This document shows, piece by piece, positions 30,579 to 39,331 of a stretch of DNA of 64,000 nt. Both the position numbers and the translations under genes were made by a program. The notes under the pieces were generated by a model, which saw only the letters and a list, made by a program, of their open reading frames with translations, had not been told where the DNA came from and made no database searches. Numbering within the stretch: the stretch's first letter is position 1; every line of letters starts with the position of its first letter. This DNA comes from an uncultured Bacteroidales bacterium (lineage in GTDB: Bacteria; Bacteroidota; Bacteroidia; Bacteroidales; Bacteroidaceae), in NCBI GenBank assembly GCA_949297215.1, contig CASFRV010000003.1, forward strand, positions 1 to 64,000. The letters run 5' to 3'.

Positions 30579-32423
30579 TCACTGCACGCAGATTTTCCAG
30601 TCCAAGCCCGAAGCGGTGCGCACCACGTACGTGCCCGGAGCCAGCGAGCGGCGGGCGGCCTCCCAGCTCTCGGCGCTGAGCACGCGGCGGCCGTCGGTGG
30701 CATAGACCGTGACGGGGCCGTCGCCGGTTGTCAGGGTGGGGGCGTCGATGCCTGTGGCATTACGGTCGAGATAGCTGAACGATATGACGCCCTCGTCGCT
30801 TTCGGCAATGTTGTAGAGCGGTTTTCCGAGCAGCCCGCCGGAGAAAAGGGTGGGCGAAGGCGTGGTGTCGTCGGTAAACTCGGTGTTGTTCGTAAAGCCC
30901 GGGAAGAGGTCGCCGCGGAAGTCGGTGGCGGCGGTCATCGTCTGCGAGCTCTGCCACTGGCCGTCGGCGGGCACGACGGTGAAGTGGAGGTTGTTGGCGC
31001 TGTTGTTCACGGTGTTGAGGTTCCACAGCCGTGCGTTGTAATCGACATGCGTGACGAGCATGCCGTGGCCCAAGCCCGAGGGATACCACCGGCCGGGCTG
31101 GCGGTTTTCGAGCAGGAAATATTCTTTTTCCTCTCTCGGAGCGCGCAGCATGTAGGCTGTGGCCCCTTCGTCGGAGCCGAAAGGAAAGAGCTGGCAGAAG
31201 GCGGCCTGGTCTGTGAGCTCCTGCACGTCGAGCCAGCCCATGAAGCTGCGCTCGTAGGCCGAGTAGCCGATGGGGGCATAGCCGTCGGCCCAGTATTGGC
31301 CGTAGTCCATGACAGACCAGTAGTCGGGCGTCTGGCGGCCGTCGACGTTGTCGGTCGAATAGAAATCGGGCAGGCCGAGCGCGTGGCTGAACTCGTGGCA
31401 GAACACGCCGATGCCGTCGACGTTTCTGCCCGTCACGACATACTGGCCGTTCTCGTAAGTGTAGCTTTGCAGAAGCTCGTTGCCGATAAAGTAGGAGCTG
31501 ATGCCCACGCCGTCGGCGTTCACGCCGGTGAGCTCGTTATAGTGGGCCCACAGATAGTCCTCCCATCCCTCTTCGTAGGCCGAATGCTCGCCCGGCCCGG
31601 CGTAGTAGATGGTGACCAAGGGGACGTTGCCGTCCTGGGCATAGCGGGAAAAGTCGGTACCGGCCTGGCGGGCCAGCTCGATGGTCTCCTTGATGAGCTC
31701 GGCGGCGTTGGGGTCGGTGGTGTAGGTGCCGTCGGCGCCATAGTGGGCGTAGCCGTAGGCGGCCTGCACGCGGGCCACCACCTCGAAGCGGGGCGTAAAG
31801 AGGCCGTTGCTCTGGTCGGCGAAATAGTCGGCCACGCAGCCCACGCAGTAGGGCTCGTCGGCATAGCCGGGCTCGTTGAACAGGCGCGTTATCTTCTCCT
31901 CGGTGGTGCCGGGCTGGAAGGGCATGTCGGGAAACTCGACCATGATGACCGGGATGACGGGCGAGCCGATGCTGCCGACGACGGCGCCCGAGCTTTGCCC
32001 GTAGCGGCCCAGGCCGTCGGCGGTCGATGCGGCACCGCGCACGGAGCTGCCGGGACGGGCGGCGGGGGCAGCCGTCTTTTGCGACAGGGTGGCATAGGCC
32101 GTGGCCGACGTCACGGCGCCGGCCGTGGCAAAGGCCTGCTCGGCAGGCGTGCGGGCGCCGGCCTCGTGGGCCACGACGGCCGAGGGGCGCAGGCTGTCGG
32201 CGGCGAGCTCGGCATAGCAGAGGCGGCCGACGGCGTCGGGCAGCAGGGCCAGCCCGTCGGTGGTGACCAGATAGTGGAAACGGCTGTTGCCGTGCTTCGT
32301 CACGGTGAGCGTCGTGCCGTCGGGCTGCTTCACGACGAAGGGGCGGCGCAGCGGCTGCGTGCCCCACGCGGTGGAGGTCAGGAGACAGGCTGCCAGCGCT
32401 GTCAGAATCAGTGTTTTCTTCAT
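30579..32423 (-). CDS. M6-family metalloprotease with T9SS sorting domain
   Basis: 614 aa from ATG 32423 (MKKTLILTALAACLLTSTAWG, a clear signal peptide); the open frame runs further upstream but only into hemW. The N-terminal region resembles M6 propeptides (FVVKQPDGTTLTVTKHGN). The zinc motif is HEFSHALGLPDFYS, with His343 and Glu344. The C-terminal ~45 residues (VTVYATDGRRVLS, LAPGTYVVRTASG) form a typical type A T9SS sorting domain. The protein is therefore predicted to cross the outer membrane by type IX secretion and be surface-bound or released. Confidence 0.88.
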   Translation of the reverse strand: MKKTLILTALAACLLTSTAWGTQPLRRPFVVKQPDGTTLTVTKHGNSRFHYLVTTDGLALLPDAVGRLCYAELAADSLRPSAVVAHEAGARTPAEQAFATAGAVTSATAYATLSQKTAAPAARPGSSVRGAASTADGLGRYGQSSGAVVGSIGSPVIPVIMVEFPDMPFQPGTTEEKITRLFNEPGYADEPYCVGCVADYFADQSNGLFTPRFEVVARVQAAYGYAHYGADGTYTTDPNAAELIKETIELARQAGTDFSRYAQDGNVPLVTIYYAGPGEHSAYEEGWEDYLWAHYNELTGVNADGVGISSYFIGNELLQSYTYENGQYVVTGRNVDGIGVFCHEFSHALGLPDFYSTDNVDGRQTPDYWSVMDYGQYWADGYAPIGYSAYERSFMGWLDVQELTDQAAFCQLFPFGSDEGATAYMLRAPREEKEYFLLENRQPGRWYPSGLGHGMLVTHVDYNARLWNLNTVNNSANNLHFTVVPADGQWQSSQTMTAATDFRGDLFPGFTNNTEFTDDTTPSPTLFSGGLLGKPLYNIAESDEGVISFSYLDRNATGIDAPTLTTGDGPVTVYATDGRRVLSAESWEAARRSLAPGTYVVRTASGLDWKICVQ

Positions 32424-32470
32424 GCTGTATAGTTTTTTTAATGATGTTTTCAGAAAAGGCCGGGTGGCCG

Positions 32471-33607
32471 TCACGTTTCGTCGGGCCACATGAGGTCGCT
32501 CATGACGGCATCCGAAACAAACAAAGCCTCGCGCGAGAGGCGCAGGCGCCCCCCTGCCGCCGGCACCAGGCGCCCGGCCCCGAGGTGGGGAGTCGAGGCC
32601 CGGCTGAAGTGGCGGGCAAAGGCGGGGCCGAAGCGCTGCTCTATCTCCCCGGGGCTGAGGCCGTCGCGCGTGCGCAGCCGCGTCATGATGTATTCGTCGT
32701 AGCGCTCGTGGAGCGTCAGCCGCTCCGTTTCGCAGGGCGGGTGGCCGGGGCGGGCGACGTAGGCAGCCACGTCGGACGTGTTCCACCGGCGGCGCGTCCC
32801 GGCCAGCGAGTGGGCCGCCGGGCCGAAGCCCACATAGGGCGTGCCGTCCCAATAGGAAGCGTTGTGCAGCGAGCGCCGGCCGGGCCGGGCAAAGTTGGAC
32901 AGCTCGTAGTGCTCGAAGCCGGCCCGCTCCGTCTCCTCTTCCAGGATGCGGAACATGGCGAGGCTCAGCTCCTCGTCGGCCTCGGCAAGGAGCCCCCTGT
33001 CGCGCAGGGTGGTGAGGCGCGTGCCGTTTTCGAACGTCAGCGCATAGGCCGACAGGTGCGCCACGGGCAGGGCGAGCGCCGCCAGCAGGTCGCGCCGCCA
33101 GCCTTCGGCCGTCTGGCCCGGCAGGCCATACATCAGGTCGACCGAGAGGTTGGCAAAGCCCGCCTCGCGCAGCGTAGCCACGGCCGCGCGGGCCCCGGCC
33201 GCCGTATGCCGCCGCCCCAGCAGGGCGAGCAGCCCGTCGTCGAACGTCTGCACGCCCAGGCTCACGCGGTCGAAGCCCAGGCGGCGCACGGCGGCGGCCC
33301 AGGCGGGCGTAACGTCGTCGGGGTTGGCCTCGATGGTGGCTTCGGCCAGGGCCGACGTGTCGTGGCAGGCGCCGATGGCCTCCACGATCTGCGCCAGCTC
33401 GTCGGCGGCGAGCTGCGAGGGCGTGCCCCCTCCTATATATAAGGTGCGCAGCCTGCTGCCGGCCGTTTCCTCGCGCCGGGCCTCCATCTCGGCACAGAGG
33501 GCCGCCACGTACTGCCTGCGTACGTCGGCCCCCAGCGTGGTGGAGCAGAAGTCGCAGTAGATGCAGCGGCTGGCGCAGAACGGCACATGAACGTAGAGCC
33601 CATACAT
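32471..33607 (-). CDS. hemW: Radical SAM heme chaperone HemW
   Basis: 378 aa from ATG 33607 (MYGLYVHVPFCASRCIYCDF). The CxxxCxxC cluster motif is present, followed by a further Cys, as in HemW. GGGTPSQL and EANPDD match the SAM-binding region. HemW binds heme and helps insert it into respiratory proteins; it is not a true oxygen-independent coproporphyrinogen oxidase. The longer open frame upstream (to 33784) is not needed. The C-terminal winged-helix region ends at 32471. Confidence 0.92.
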   Translation of the reverse strand: MYGLYVHVPFCASRCIYCDFCSTTLGADVRRQYVAALCAEMEARREETAGSRLRTLYIGGGTPSQLAADELAQIVEAIGACHDTSALAEATIEANPDDVTPAWAAAVRRLGFDRVSLGVQTFDDGLLALLGRRHTAAGARAAVATLREAGFANLSVDLMYGLPGQTAEGWRRDLLAALALPVAHLSAYALTFENGTRLTTLRDRGLLAEADEELSLAMFRILEEETERAGFEHYELSNFARPGRRSLHNASYWDGTPYVGFGPAAHSLAGTRRRWNTSDVAAYVARPGHPPCETERLTLHERYDEYIMTRLRTRDGLSPGEIEQRFGPAFARHFSRASTPHLGAGRLVPAAGGRLRLSREALFVSDAVMSDLMWPDET

Positions 33608-33615
33608 AGCGCCGG

Positions 33616-33623
33616 CAAAGTTA
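33616..33623 (-). promoter_or_regulatory. hemW promoter -7 box
   Basis: TAACTTTG on the minus strand is a perfect TAnnTTTG box, ending only eight bases before the hemW ATG. If used, the mRNA would be nearly leaderless. Confidence 0.45.
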
Positions 33624-33796
33624 CAGCTAATTTTTCTCGGACCGAAACATTTTGCTGCCCGAATACGCCCCGCCGCCACGCGCCGCGAAGGGCTTTCGAG
33701 CGGCGGCGTAAATGACACGTGCAGATGGCAAAACAAGACCCGCCTTTCCGAAAACCGCCCCCTGTGGCCGAAAATAGCCGCCACGGGGCCGAAATG

Positions 33797-33810
33797 ATGT
33801 TTTAAAACAT
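33797..33810. promoter_or_regulatory. Palindrome upstream of the EF-G2-like gene
   Basis: ATGTTTTAAAACAT is a perfect 14-base palindrome, bracketed by CGGGGC and GCCCCG. It lies 86 bases upstream of the EF-G2-like start. It could be an operator or the tip of a leader hairpin. Confidence 0.4.
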
Positions 33811-33896
33811 GCCCCGCGCGTTTCCCTCTCTCGCATATTTCCTTTACTTTCGGCGTCGATAAGCTATATCAATGTAGTACTTAAATCACGATATTC

Positions 33897-36050
33897 ATGA
33901 AAGTGTACAATTCCCACGACATCAAAAACATCGCCCTGCTGGGCAACGACGGCTCGGGCAAGACCACCCTGACGGAGGCGCTGCTCTTCGAAAGCGGCCA
34001 GATAAAGCGCCGCGGCCGCATCACGGCGAAAAACACCGTGTCCGACTATTTTCCCGTCGAGCAGGATTACGGCTATTCCGTCTTCTCCACCGTTTTCCAC
34101 GTGGAGTGGAACAACAAGAAGCTCAACATCATCGACTGCCCGGGTTCCGACGACTTCGTGGGAGCCGCCATCACCGCCCTTCAGGTGACCGACACCGCCC
34201 TGCTGCTCATCAACGGCCGCTTCGGGCCCGAGGTGGGCACGCAAAACCACTTCCGCTACACCGAAAAGCTCGGCAAGCCCGTCATCTTCCTGGTCAACCA
34301 GCTCGACGACGAGAAGTGCGACTTCGACACCGTCCTCGCCGAGCTCCGGTCGGCCTACGGGCCCAAGGCCATCCCCGTGCAGTATCCCCTCGGCACCGGC
34401 CCCGGCTTCTGCTCGCTCATCGACGTCATCCTCATGAAAAAGCTCACCTGGGGCCCCGACGGCGGCGAACCCACCCTTGAGGACATCCCCGCCGACGAGG
34501 CCGACAGGGCCGAAGCCATGCACCGCGCCCTCGTCGAGGCCGCCGCCGAAAACGACGAAGGCCTCATGGAGAAGTTTTTCGAAACCGAGCACCTCACCGA
34601 GGACGAGATGCGCGAAGGCATCCGCAAGGGCATGGCCTCGCGCAGCGTCTTCCCCGTGTTTTGCGTGTGCGCCTCCAAAAACATGGGCGTGGGCCGTCTG
34701 ATGGAGTTTCTGGGCAACGTCGTCCCCTTTGTCGACGAGATGCCCGCCGAGCACAACACGCGCGGCGAAGCCGTGGCCCCCGACCCCTCCGGGCCCACCT
34801 CGCTCTTCTTCTTCAAAACCGGCGTCGAGCCCCACATCGGCGAGGTGCAATATTTCAAGGTGATGAGCGGCACCGTGAGCGAGGGCGACGACCTCGTCAA
34901 CGCCGACCGCGGCTCGCGCGAGCGCATGGCCCAGCTCTTCGTGTGCTCGGGCGCCACGCGCGACAAGGTGGAGCGCCTCCAGGCCGGCGACATCGGCTGC
35001 ACCGTCAAGCTGCGCGACGTGCGCACCGGCAACACCCTCAACGCCAAGGGCTGCGAAAACCGCTTCAACTTCATCCGCTACCCCCGGCCCAAGATCACCC
35101 GCGCCATACGCGCGCTTAACGAGGCCGACACCGAAAAGATGATGGCCGCCCTGAGCCGCATGCGTCAGGAAGACCCCACCTGGGAGGTAGAGCAGAGCAA
35201 AGAGCTGCGCCAGACGCTCGTGCGCGGCCAGGGCGAGTTTCACCTGCGCACGCTGAAATGGCGGCTCGAAAACCTCGACAAGATCCCCGTGGAGCTCAGC
35301 CCGCAGAAAATACCCTACCGCGAAACCATCACCCGCCCCGCCCGGGCCGACTATCGCCACAAAAAGCAGTCGGGCGGCGCCGGCCAGTTTGCCGAGGTAC
35401 ACCTCGTCGTCGAACCCTACTCCGAAGGCATGCCCGACCCCACGGCCTACAAGTTCGGCGGGCAGGAAATACGCGTCACCGTGCGCGGGCGCGAAGAGAT
35501 CGACCTGGAATGGGGCGGCAAGCTCGTCTTCATCAACTCCGTTGTGGGCGGCGCCATTGACGCCCGCTTCATGCCCGCCATCCTCAAAGGCGTCATGAGC
35601 CGCATGGAGCAGGGCCCCCTCACCGGCTCCTACGCCCGCGACGTGCGCGTCGTCGTCTACGACGGCAAGATGCACCCCGTCGACTCCAACGAGCTCTCCT
35701 TCATGCTGGCCGGACGCGCCGCTTTCAGCCAAGCCTTCCGCGAGGCCGGCCCCAAGGTGCTCGAGCCCATCTGCGACGTCGAGGTGTTTGTGCCCGCCGC
35801 GCTCCTGGGCGACGTCATGAGCGACCTGCAAGGGCGCCGCGGGCTCATCGTGGGCATGAGCAGCGAGCACGGCTACGAGAAGCTGCAGGCCAAGGTGCCC
35901 CTGCGCGAGCTCTCCGACTATGCCACCACCCTGAGCTCCCTCACCGGAGGCCGCGCTTCGTTCGTCATGAAGTTTGCCAGCTACGAGCTCCTGCCCCCCG
36001 ACCTGCAAAGCAAGCTCACCGCCGAAAGCGACAGCGCCCGCGAAGAGTAG
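33897..36050 (+). CDS. fusA2: EF-G paralogue, EF-G2-like, with altered GTPase motifs
   Basis: 717 aa with all EF-G domains. G1 is GNDGSGKTT (residues 16-24) instead of the GHxDxGKTT form. G3 is DCPGSDDF (80-87) where EF-G has DTPGHVDF, so the catalytic His is Ser84. G4 is NQLD. Domain IV/V segments (GAVIDARFMP-like, SYARDVRVVVYDGKMHPVDSNE) are retained. It matches the Bacteroidota EF-G2 lineage; in Bacteroides thetaiotaomicron such a paralogue supports translocation without GTP hydrolysis during carbon starvation. A same role here is inference. It is monocistronic with a strong terminator. Confidence 0.85.
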   Translation: MKVYNSHDIKNIALLGNDGSGKTTLTEALLFESGQIKRRGRITAKNTVSDYFPVEQDYGYSVFSTVFHVEWNNKKLNIIDCPGSDDFVGAAITALQVTDTALLLINGRFGPEVGTQNHFRYTEKLGKPVIFLVNQLDDEKCDFDTVLAELRSAYGPKAIPVQYPLGTGPGFCSLIDVILMKKLTWGPDGGEPTLEDIPADEADRAEAMHRALVEAAAENDEGLMEKFFETEHLTEDEMREGIRKGMASRSVFPVFCVCASKNMGVGRLMEFLGNVVPFVDEMPAEHNTRGEAVAPDPSGPTSLFFFKTGVEPHIGEVQYFKVMSGTVSEGDDLVNADRGSRERMAQLFVCSGATRDKVERLQAGDIGCTVKLRDVRTGNTLNAKGCENRFNFIRYPRPKITRAIRALNEADTEKMMAALSRMRQEDPTWEVEQSKELRQTLVRGQGEFHLRTLKWRLENLDKIPVELSPQKIPYRETITRPARADYRHKKQSGGAGQFAEVHLVVEPYSEGMPDPTAYKFGGQEIRVTVRGREEIDLEWGGKLVFINSVVGGAIDARFMPAILKGVMSRMEQGPLTGSYARDVRVVVYDGKMHPVDSNELSFMLAGRAAFSQAFREAGPKVLEPICDVEVFVPAALLGDVMSDLQGRRGLIVGMSSEHGYEKLQAKVPLRELSDYATTLSSLTGGRASFVMKFASYELLPPDLQSKLTAESDSAREE

Positions 36051-36105
36051 GGTCAAGGGGCGAGGGAGGGAGAGAGCCGCGCGCCCCCGCCACCCCACAA
36101 ACCGC

Positions 36106-36148
36106 AAAACCGCTCCGAGGAGGGAAGACCTTCCCAGGGCGGTTTTTG
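36106..36148 (+). terminator. EF-G2-like gene terminator
   Basis: AAAACCGCTC pairs with GGGCGGTTTT, with an inner GGGAAG-acc-TTCCC stem, followed by a T-run. It sits 56 bases after the stop codon. Confidence 0.8.
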
Positions 36149-36315
36149 TTGTGGGACGTTTGCGCTCCCGATATTTATTCGTAAACTTGCAGGGGCTCTG
36201 CTGCGGGGCGGACCGTGGCTGGCGCGCCGCCGGAGGCTGCGGCGCCGGGGCTGCGGCGCCGGGGCTGCGGCGAGCATAAATAGACATCAAAACACGAAAA
36301 AACGAGACTGAAAAA

Positions 36316-36954
36316 ATGACTGCAACGGAAATGGAGAAAAACAAGCAGCGCTTCGTGGCCCTCTGCCGCGAGCACATCGGCCGCGAGGGCTTGGAGCAGC
36401 TGCTGGCCTACCTGGCCACGACCGACTTTTACACGGCGCCGAGCTCGACGGCGTTTCACCTGAACGAGGACGGGGGCCTCTGCCTCCACTCGATCAACGT
36501 TTTCGAAACGGCGAGCCACCTCTACCAGACGTGGCTGCTGCCGCGCATCAAGGCGGGCGAGGCCGCCACCACCGAGGAGCTGTCCATGGAGAGCGTGGCC
36601 GTGGCTACGCTCTTTCACGACTTGTGCAAAACGAAGCTCTACCGCAAAACGGAGAGGTGGAAAAAGGACGAGGGCGGACGGTGGACCTCGTACCCGGCGT
36701 ATGAAACGGCGGACGAGTTTCCCTTTGGCCACGGCGAGAAGTCGTGCGTCATCGTCGGCTGGTTTATGCGCCTGAGGCAGGAGGAGCTGCTGGCCATACG
36801 CTGGCACATGGGCATGTTCGACATGGGCGAGCCGGGCAGCAGCATGCGCTATGCCTACCGCGCGGCGATGGACCGCTCGCCGCTGGTGGCGCTGGTGCAG
36901 GCGGCCGACCTGCTGGCGGCCAACTGCCTGGAGCGCACTACGAAATACAGATAA
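36316..36954 (+). CDS. HD-domain hydrolase-like protein
   Basis: 212 aa. HD-fold ligands can be seen in GLCLHSINVFETASHL, ATLFHDLCKTKLYR (the HD pair) and later HGEKS and IRWHMGMFD. This pattern is that of metal-dependent phosphohydrolases, but no substrate can be named. A C-terminal VQAADLLAANCLE segment contains another acidic residue often used as ligand. It is 21 bases upstream of the GH89 gene and likely co-transcribed. Confidence 0.75.
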   Translation: MTATEMEKNKQRFVALCREHIGREGLEQLLAYLATTDFYTAPSSTAFHLNEDGGLCLHSINVFETASHLYQTWLLPRIKAGEAATTEELSMESVAVATLFHDLCKTKLYRKTERWKKDEGGRWTSYPAYETADEFPFGHGEKSCVIVGWFMRLRQEELLAIRWHMGMFDMGEPGSSMRYAYRAAMDRSPLVALVQAADLLAANCLERTTKYR

Positions 36955-36975
36955 ACACACGGGGAAGGAGGAGAT

Positions 36976-39171
36976 ATGCACACTGTTGTGAAACGTTTTT
37001 TCGTGCTGCTTGCCGGCGCGCTTTTTTCTGCCGCGATGCCGGCTGCCACGCAGCGCGACACGGTCATTGCCGCCCTGCTGGAACGCATCGGCGGGCGGGG
37101 TGCGGCGGAGCGCTTCGTCTGGGAGGTGCGCCCCGAGATGGGGGCACGGGGGCGCGACGTGTTTGAGATTGCCGCGCGCGGGGGCAAGCCGTATGTGGCG
37201 GGGAGCTCGGTGCTGGCCGTTGCGACGGGCATTGGCTGGTACCTGAACCACACGGCGGGGGTGAACCTGACGTGGAGCTGCCCGCGGGCCGACCTGGCGC
37301 GGCGCCCGCTGCCGCTGCCGGGGGGCAGGGAGCGCCGCGAGGCAAGGGTGGCGGGGCGCTACTATCTGAACTATTGCACGTTTTCCTACTCGGCGGCCTT
37401 CTGGGGATGGGAGCGCTGGCAGCAGGAGATCGACTGGATGGCGCTCCACGGCGTCAACATGCCGCTGGTGGCGGTGGGCATCGACGCCGTGTGGCGCGAC
37501 GTGCTGCGCGAGCTGGGCTACGGCGAGGCCGACGTGGGCCGCTTCGTGGCGGGGCCGGCGCATCAGGCGTGGTGGCTCATGAACAACCTGGAAGGGTGGG
37601 GCGGGCCCAACCCCGAGGCGTGGTATGCCTGGCGCGAGCGCCTGGCGCGCAGGGTGGTGAAGCGCATGCGGGCGTTCGGCATGGAGCCGGTGCTGCCCGG
37701 CTATGGGGGCATGGTGCCGGCCGACGCGGGCGAAAAGCTGGGATGGGACGTGAAGGATGCCGGCCGGTGGTGTGGCTTCGGGCGGCCGGGCTTCCTGCTG
37801 CCCACCGACCCGCACTTTGCCCCGATGGCCGCGCTCTACTATAAGCACCTGACGCGGCTGATGGGCACGTCGTCGCTCTACAGCATCGACCCCTTTCACG
37901 AAGGGGGCGACGTGGCGGGGGTGGACCTGCCGGCGGCCTACCGCGCCATCGAGCAGGCCATGCTGCGGGCCAACCCCGGGGCCCGATGGGTGGTGCAGAG
38001 CTGGAACGAAAACCCGCGGCCCGAGTGCCTGCGCACGGTGGAGCGGGGGCGGCTCGTGGTGCTCGACCTCTTTTCGGAGGGGCAGCCCAAGTGGCACGAG
38101 GGATATGGCGGGCACAGCTGGATGTTCTGCATGCTGCACAACTTTGGCGGGCGCGTGGGGATGCACGGGCGCTGGCGGGCCGTGGTGGAGGGCTATTTTG
38201 ACGCCCTAGCGCGCCACGCCCCGACGCTCGTGGGCATCGGGGCCACGCCCGAGGGCATCGGCCGCGACCCGATGCTTTACGACCTGCTCTTTGAGCTGCC
38301 GTGGCGCAGCCGGGGGGAGATGAGCGGCTGGATTGATGCCTACGTGGCGACGCGCTACGGCTCGTCAAGTCCCGAGCTGCTGAGGGCGTGGCGGGCGCTG
38401 GCGGCGTCGGTCTACGACTGCCCCACCCGGCAGCAGGGGGCCTCGGAGTCGGTGATGTGTGCGCGCCCCTCGCTCGACGTGCGCTCCGCCTCGACGTGGA
38501 GCACGGCCCGGCCCTACTATGAGCCCGACAGCGTGGTGAGAGCGGCCGCCCTGCTCCTGGCGTGCGGCCCCTCGCTGCGCGGCTCCGACAACTTTGCCCA
38601 CGACCTGACGGACGTGATGCGCCAGGTGCTGGCCGACAGCGCCTATGCCCTCTCGCGGCAGATTGGGCCCGCTGCCCGGCGCGGCGACACGGCGGCCCTG
38701 CGCCGCCTGCGGGAGGCCTTCCTGCGGCTCGTCCTCGACCAGGACCGCCTGCTCGCTACCCGCCCCGAGTTTATGCTCGGCCGGTGGACGTCGGCGGCCC
38801 GCCGACTGGCCCAGGAGGTGTGCCCCGGCGACGACGGCTATGCCGACGAGATGGAGCGGAACGCCCGCACGCTCATCACCGTGTGGGGCACGGAGCGCGC
38901 GGCCAACGAGGGCGGCCTGCACGACTATGCCAACCGCGAGTGGGCGGGCCTGCTGCGCGATTTCCACTACGCGCGCTGGCAGCGCTTTTTCGACGCCCTC
39001 ATCGAGGGGAAGCCCCTGCCCACGCCCCACGAGTGGTACGAGATGGAGAGCGCGTGGACGCGCAACTTTTCGCTCCGCTACTCCGACACCCCGCAGGGCG
39101 ACAGCTACGAGGTGGCCCGCGCGTTGTTCAGCAAATATTATGGTGAGCCCTCGGCCTTTTTAGGGGAATGA
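36976..39171 (+). CDS. GH89 alpha-N-acetylglucosaminidase
   Basis: 731 aa with a signal peptide (MHTVVKRFFVLLAGALFSAAMPA). It matches the NAGLU family along its length: YYLNYCTFSYSAAFWGWERWQQEIDWMALHGVNMPL and PVLPGYGGMVP. The two catalytic glutamates are predicted in DPFHEGG (near residue 309) and VLDLFSEGQPKW (near residue 366), the latter matching the human NAGLU DLFAESQP site. It releases terminal alpha-linked GlcNAc from host or bacterial glycans in the periplasm or outside the cell. No SusC/D pair lies nearby. Confidence 0.93.
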   Translation: MHTVVKRFFVLLAGALFSAAMPAATQRDTVIAALLERIGGRGAAERFVWEVRPEMGARGRDVFEIAARGGKPYVAGSSVLAVATGIGWYLNHTAGVNLTWSCPRADLARRPLPLPGGRERREARVAGRYYLNYCTFSYSAAFWGWERWQQEIDWMALHGVNMPLVAVGIDAVWRDVLRELGYGEADVGRFVAGPAHQAWWLMNNLEGWGGPNPEAWYAWRERLARRVVKRMRAFGMEPVLPGYGGMVPADAGEKLGWDVKDAGRWCGFGRPGFLLPTDPHFAPMAALYYKHLTRLMGTSSLYSIDPFHEGGDVAGVDLPAAYRAIEQAMLRANPGARWVVQSWNENPRPECLRTVERGRLVVLDLFSEGQPKWHEGYGGHSWMFCMLHNFGGRVGMHGRWRAVVEGYFDALARHAPTLVGIGATPEGIGRDPMLYDLLFELPWRSRGEMSGWIDAYVATRYGSSSPELLRAWRALAASVYDCPTRQQGASESVMCARPSLDVRSASTWSTARPYYEPDSVVRAAALLLACGPSLRGSDNFAHDLTDVMRQVLADSAYALSRQIGPAARRGDTAALRRLREAFLRLVLDQDRLLATRPEFMLGRWTSAARRLAQEVCPGDDGYADEMERNARTLITVWGTERAANEGGLHDYANREWAGLLRDFHYARWQRFFDALIEGKPLPTPHEWYEMESAWTRNFSLRYSDTPQGDSYEVARALFSKYYGEPSAFLGE

Positions 39172-39278
39172 GGCCGGACGGCGGCCGGGGGATTTTTGCC
39201 CGCGGCCTACGGGGCTTTGCCCGCGTGCCGGCCGATTTCGCCGCCGGGGTGAGGAGGCAGAGAGGCGACCAGACGCCA

Positions 39279-39309
39279 AGGAGCCCGGACCGTTATGGCC
39301 CGGGCTCCT
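39279..39309. terminator. Convergent terminator, GH89/feoB
   Basis: AGGAGCCCGG pairs with CCGGGCTCCT, followed on the plus strand by CTTTGTGT. It lies between convergent genes and can act in both directions. Confidence 0.75.
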
Positions 39310-39331
39310 CTTTGTGTGTGCTCGCGTGGGC

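Noticed and set aside
32424..32852. N-terminal extension of the M6 protease
   Set aside because: It overlaps hemW coding sequence, and a clear signal peptide starts at 32423.
33864..36377. 837-aa open frame on the minus strand opposite the EF-G2-like gene
   Set aside because: Shadow frame with no family features; the plus-strand gene has conserved EF-G domains and a terminator.
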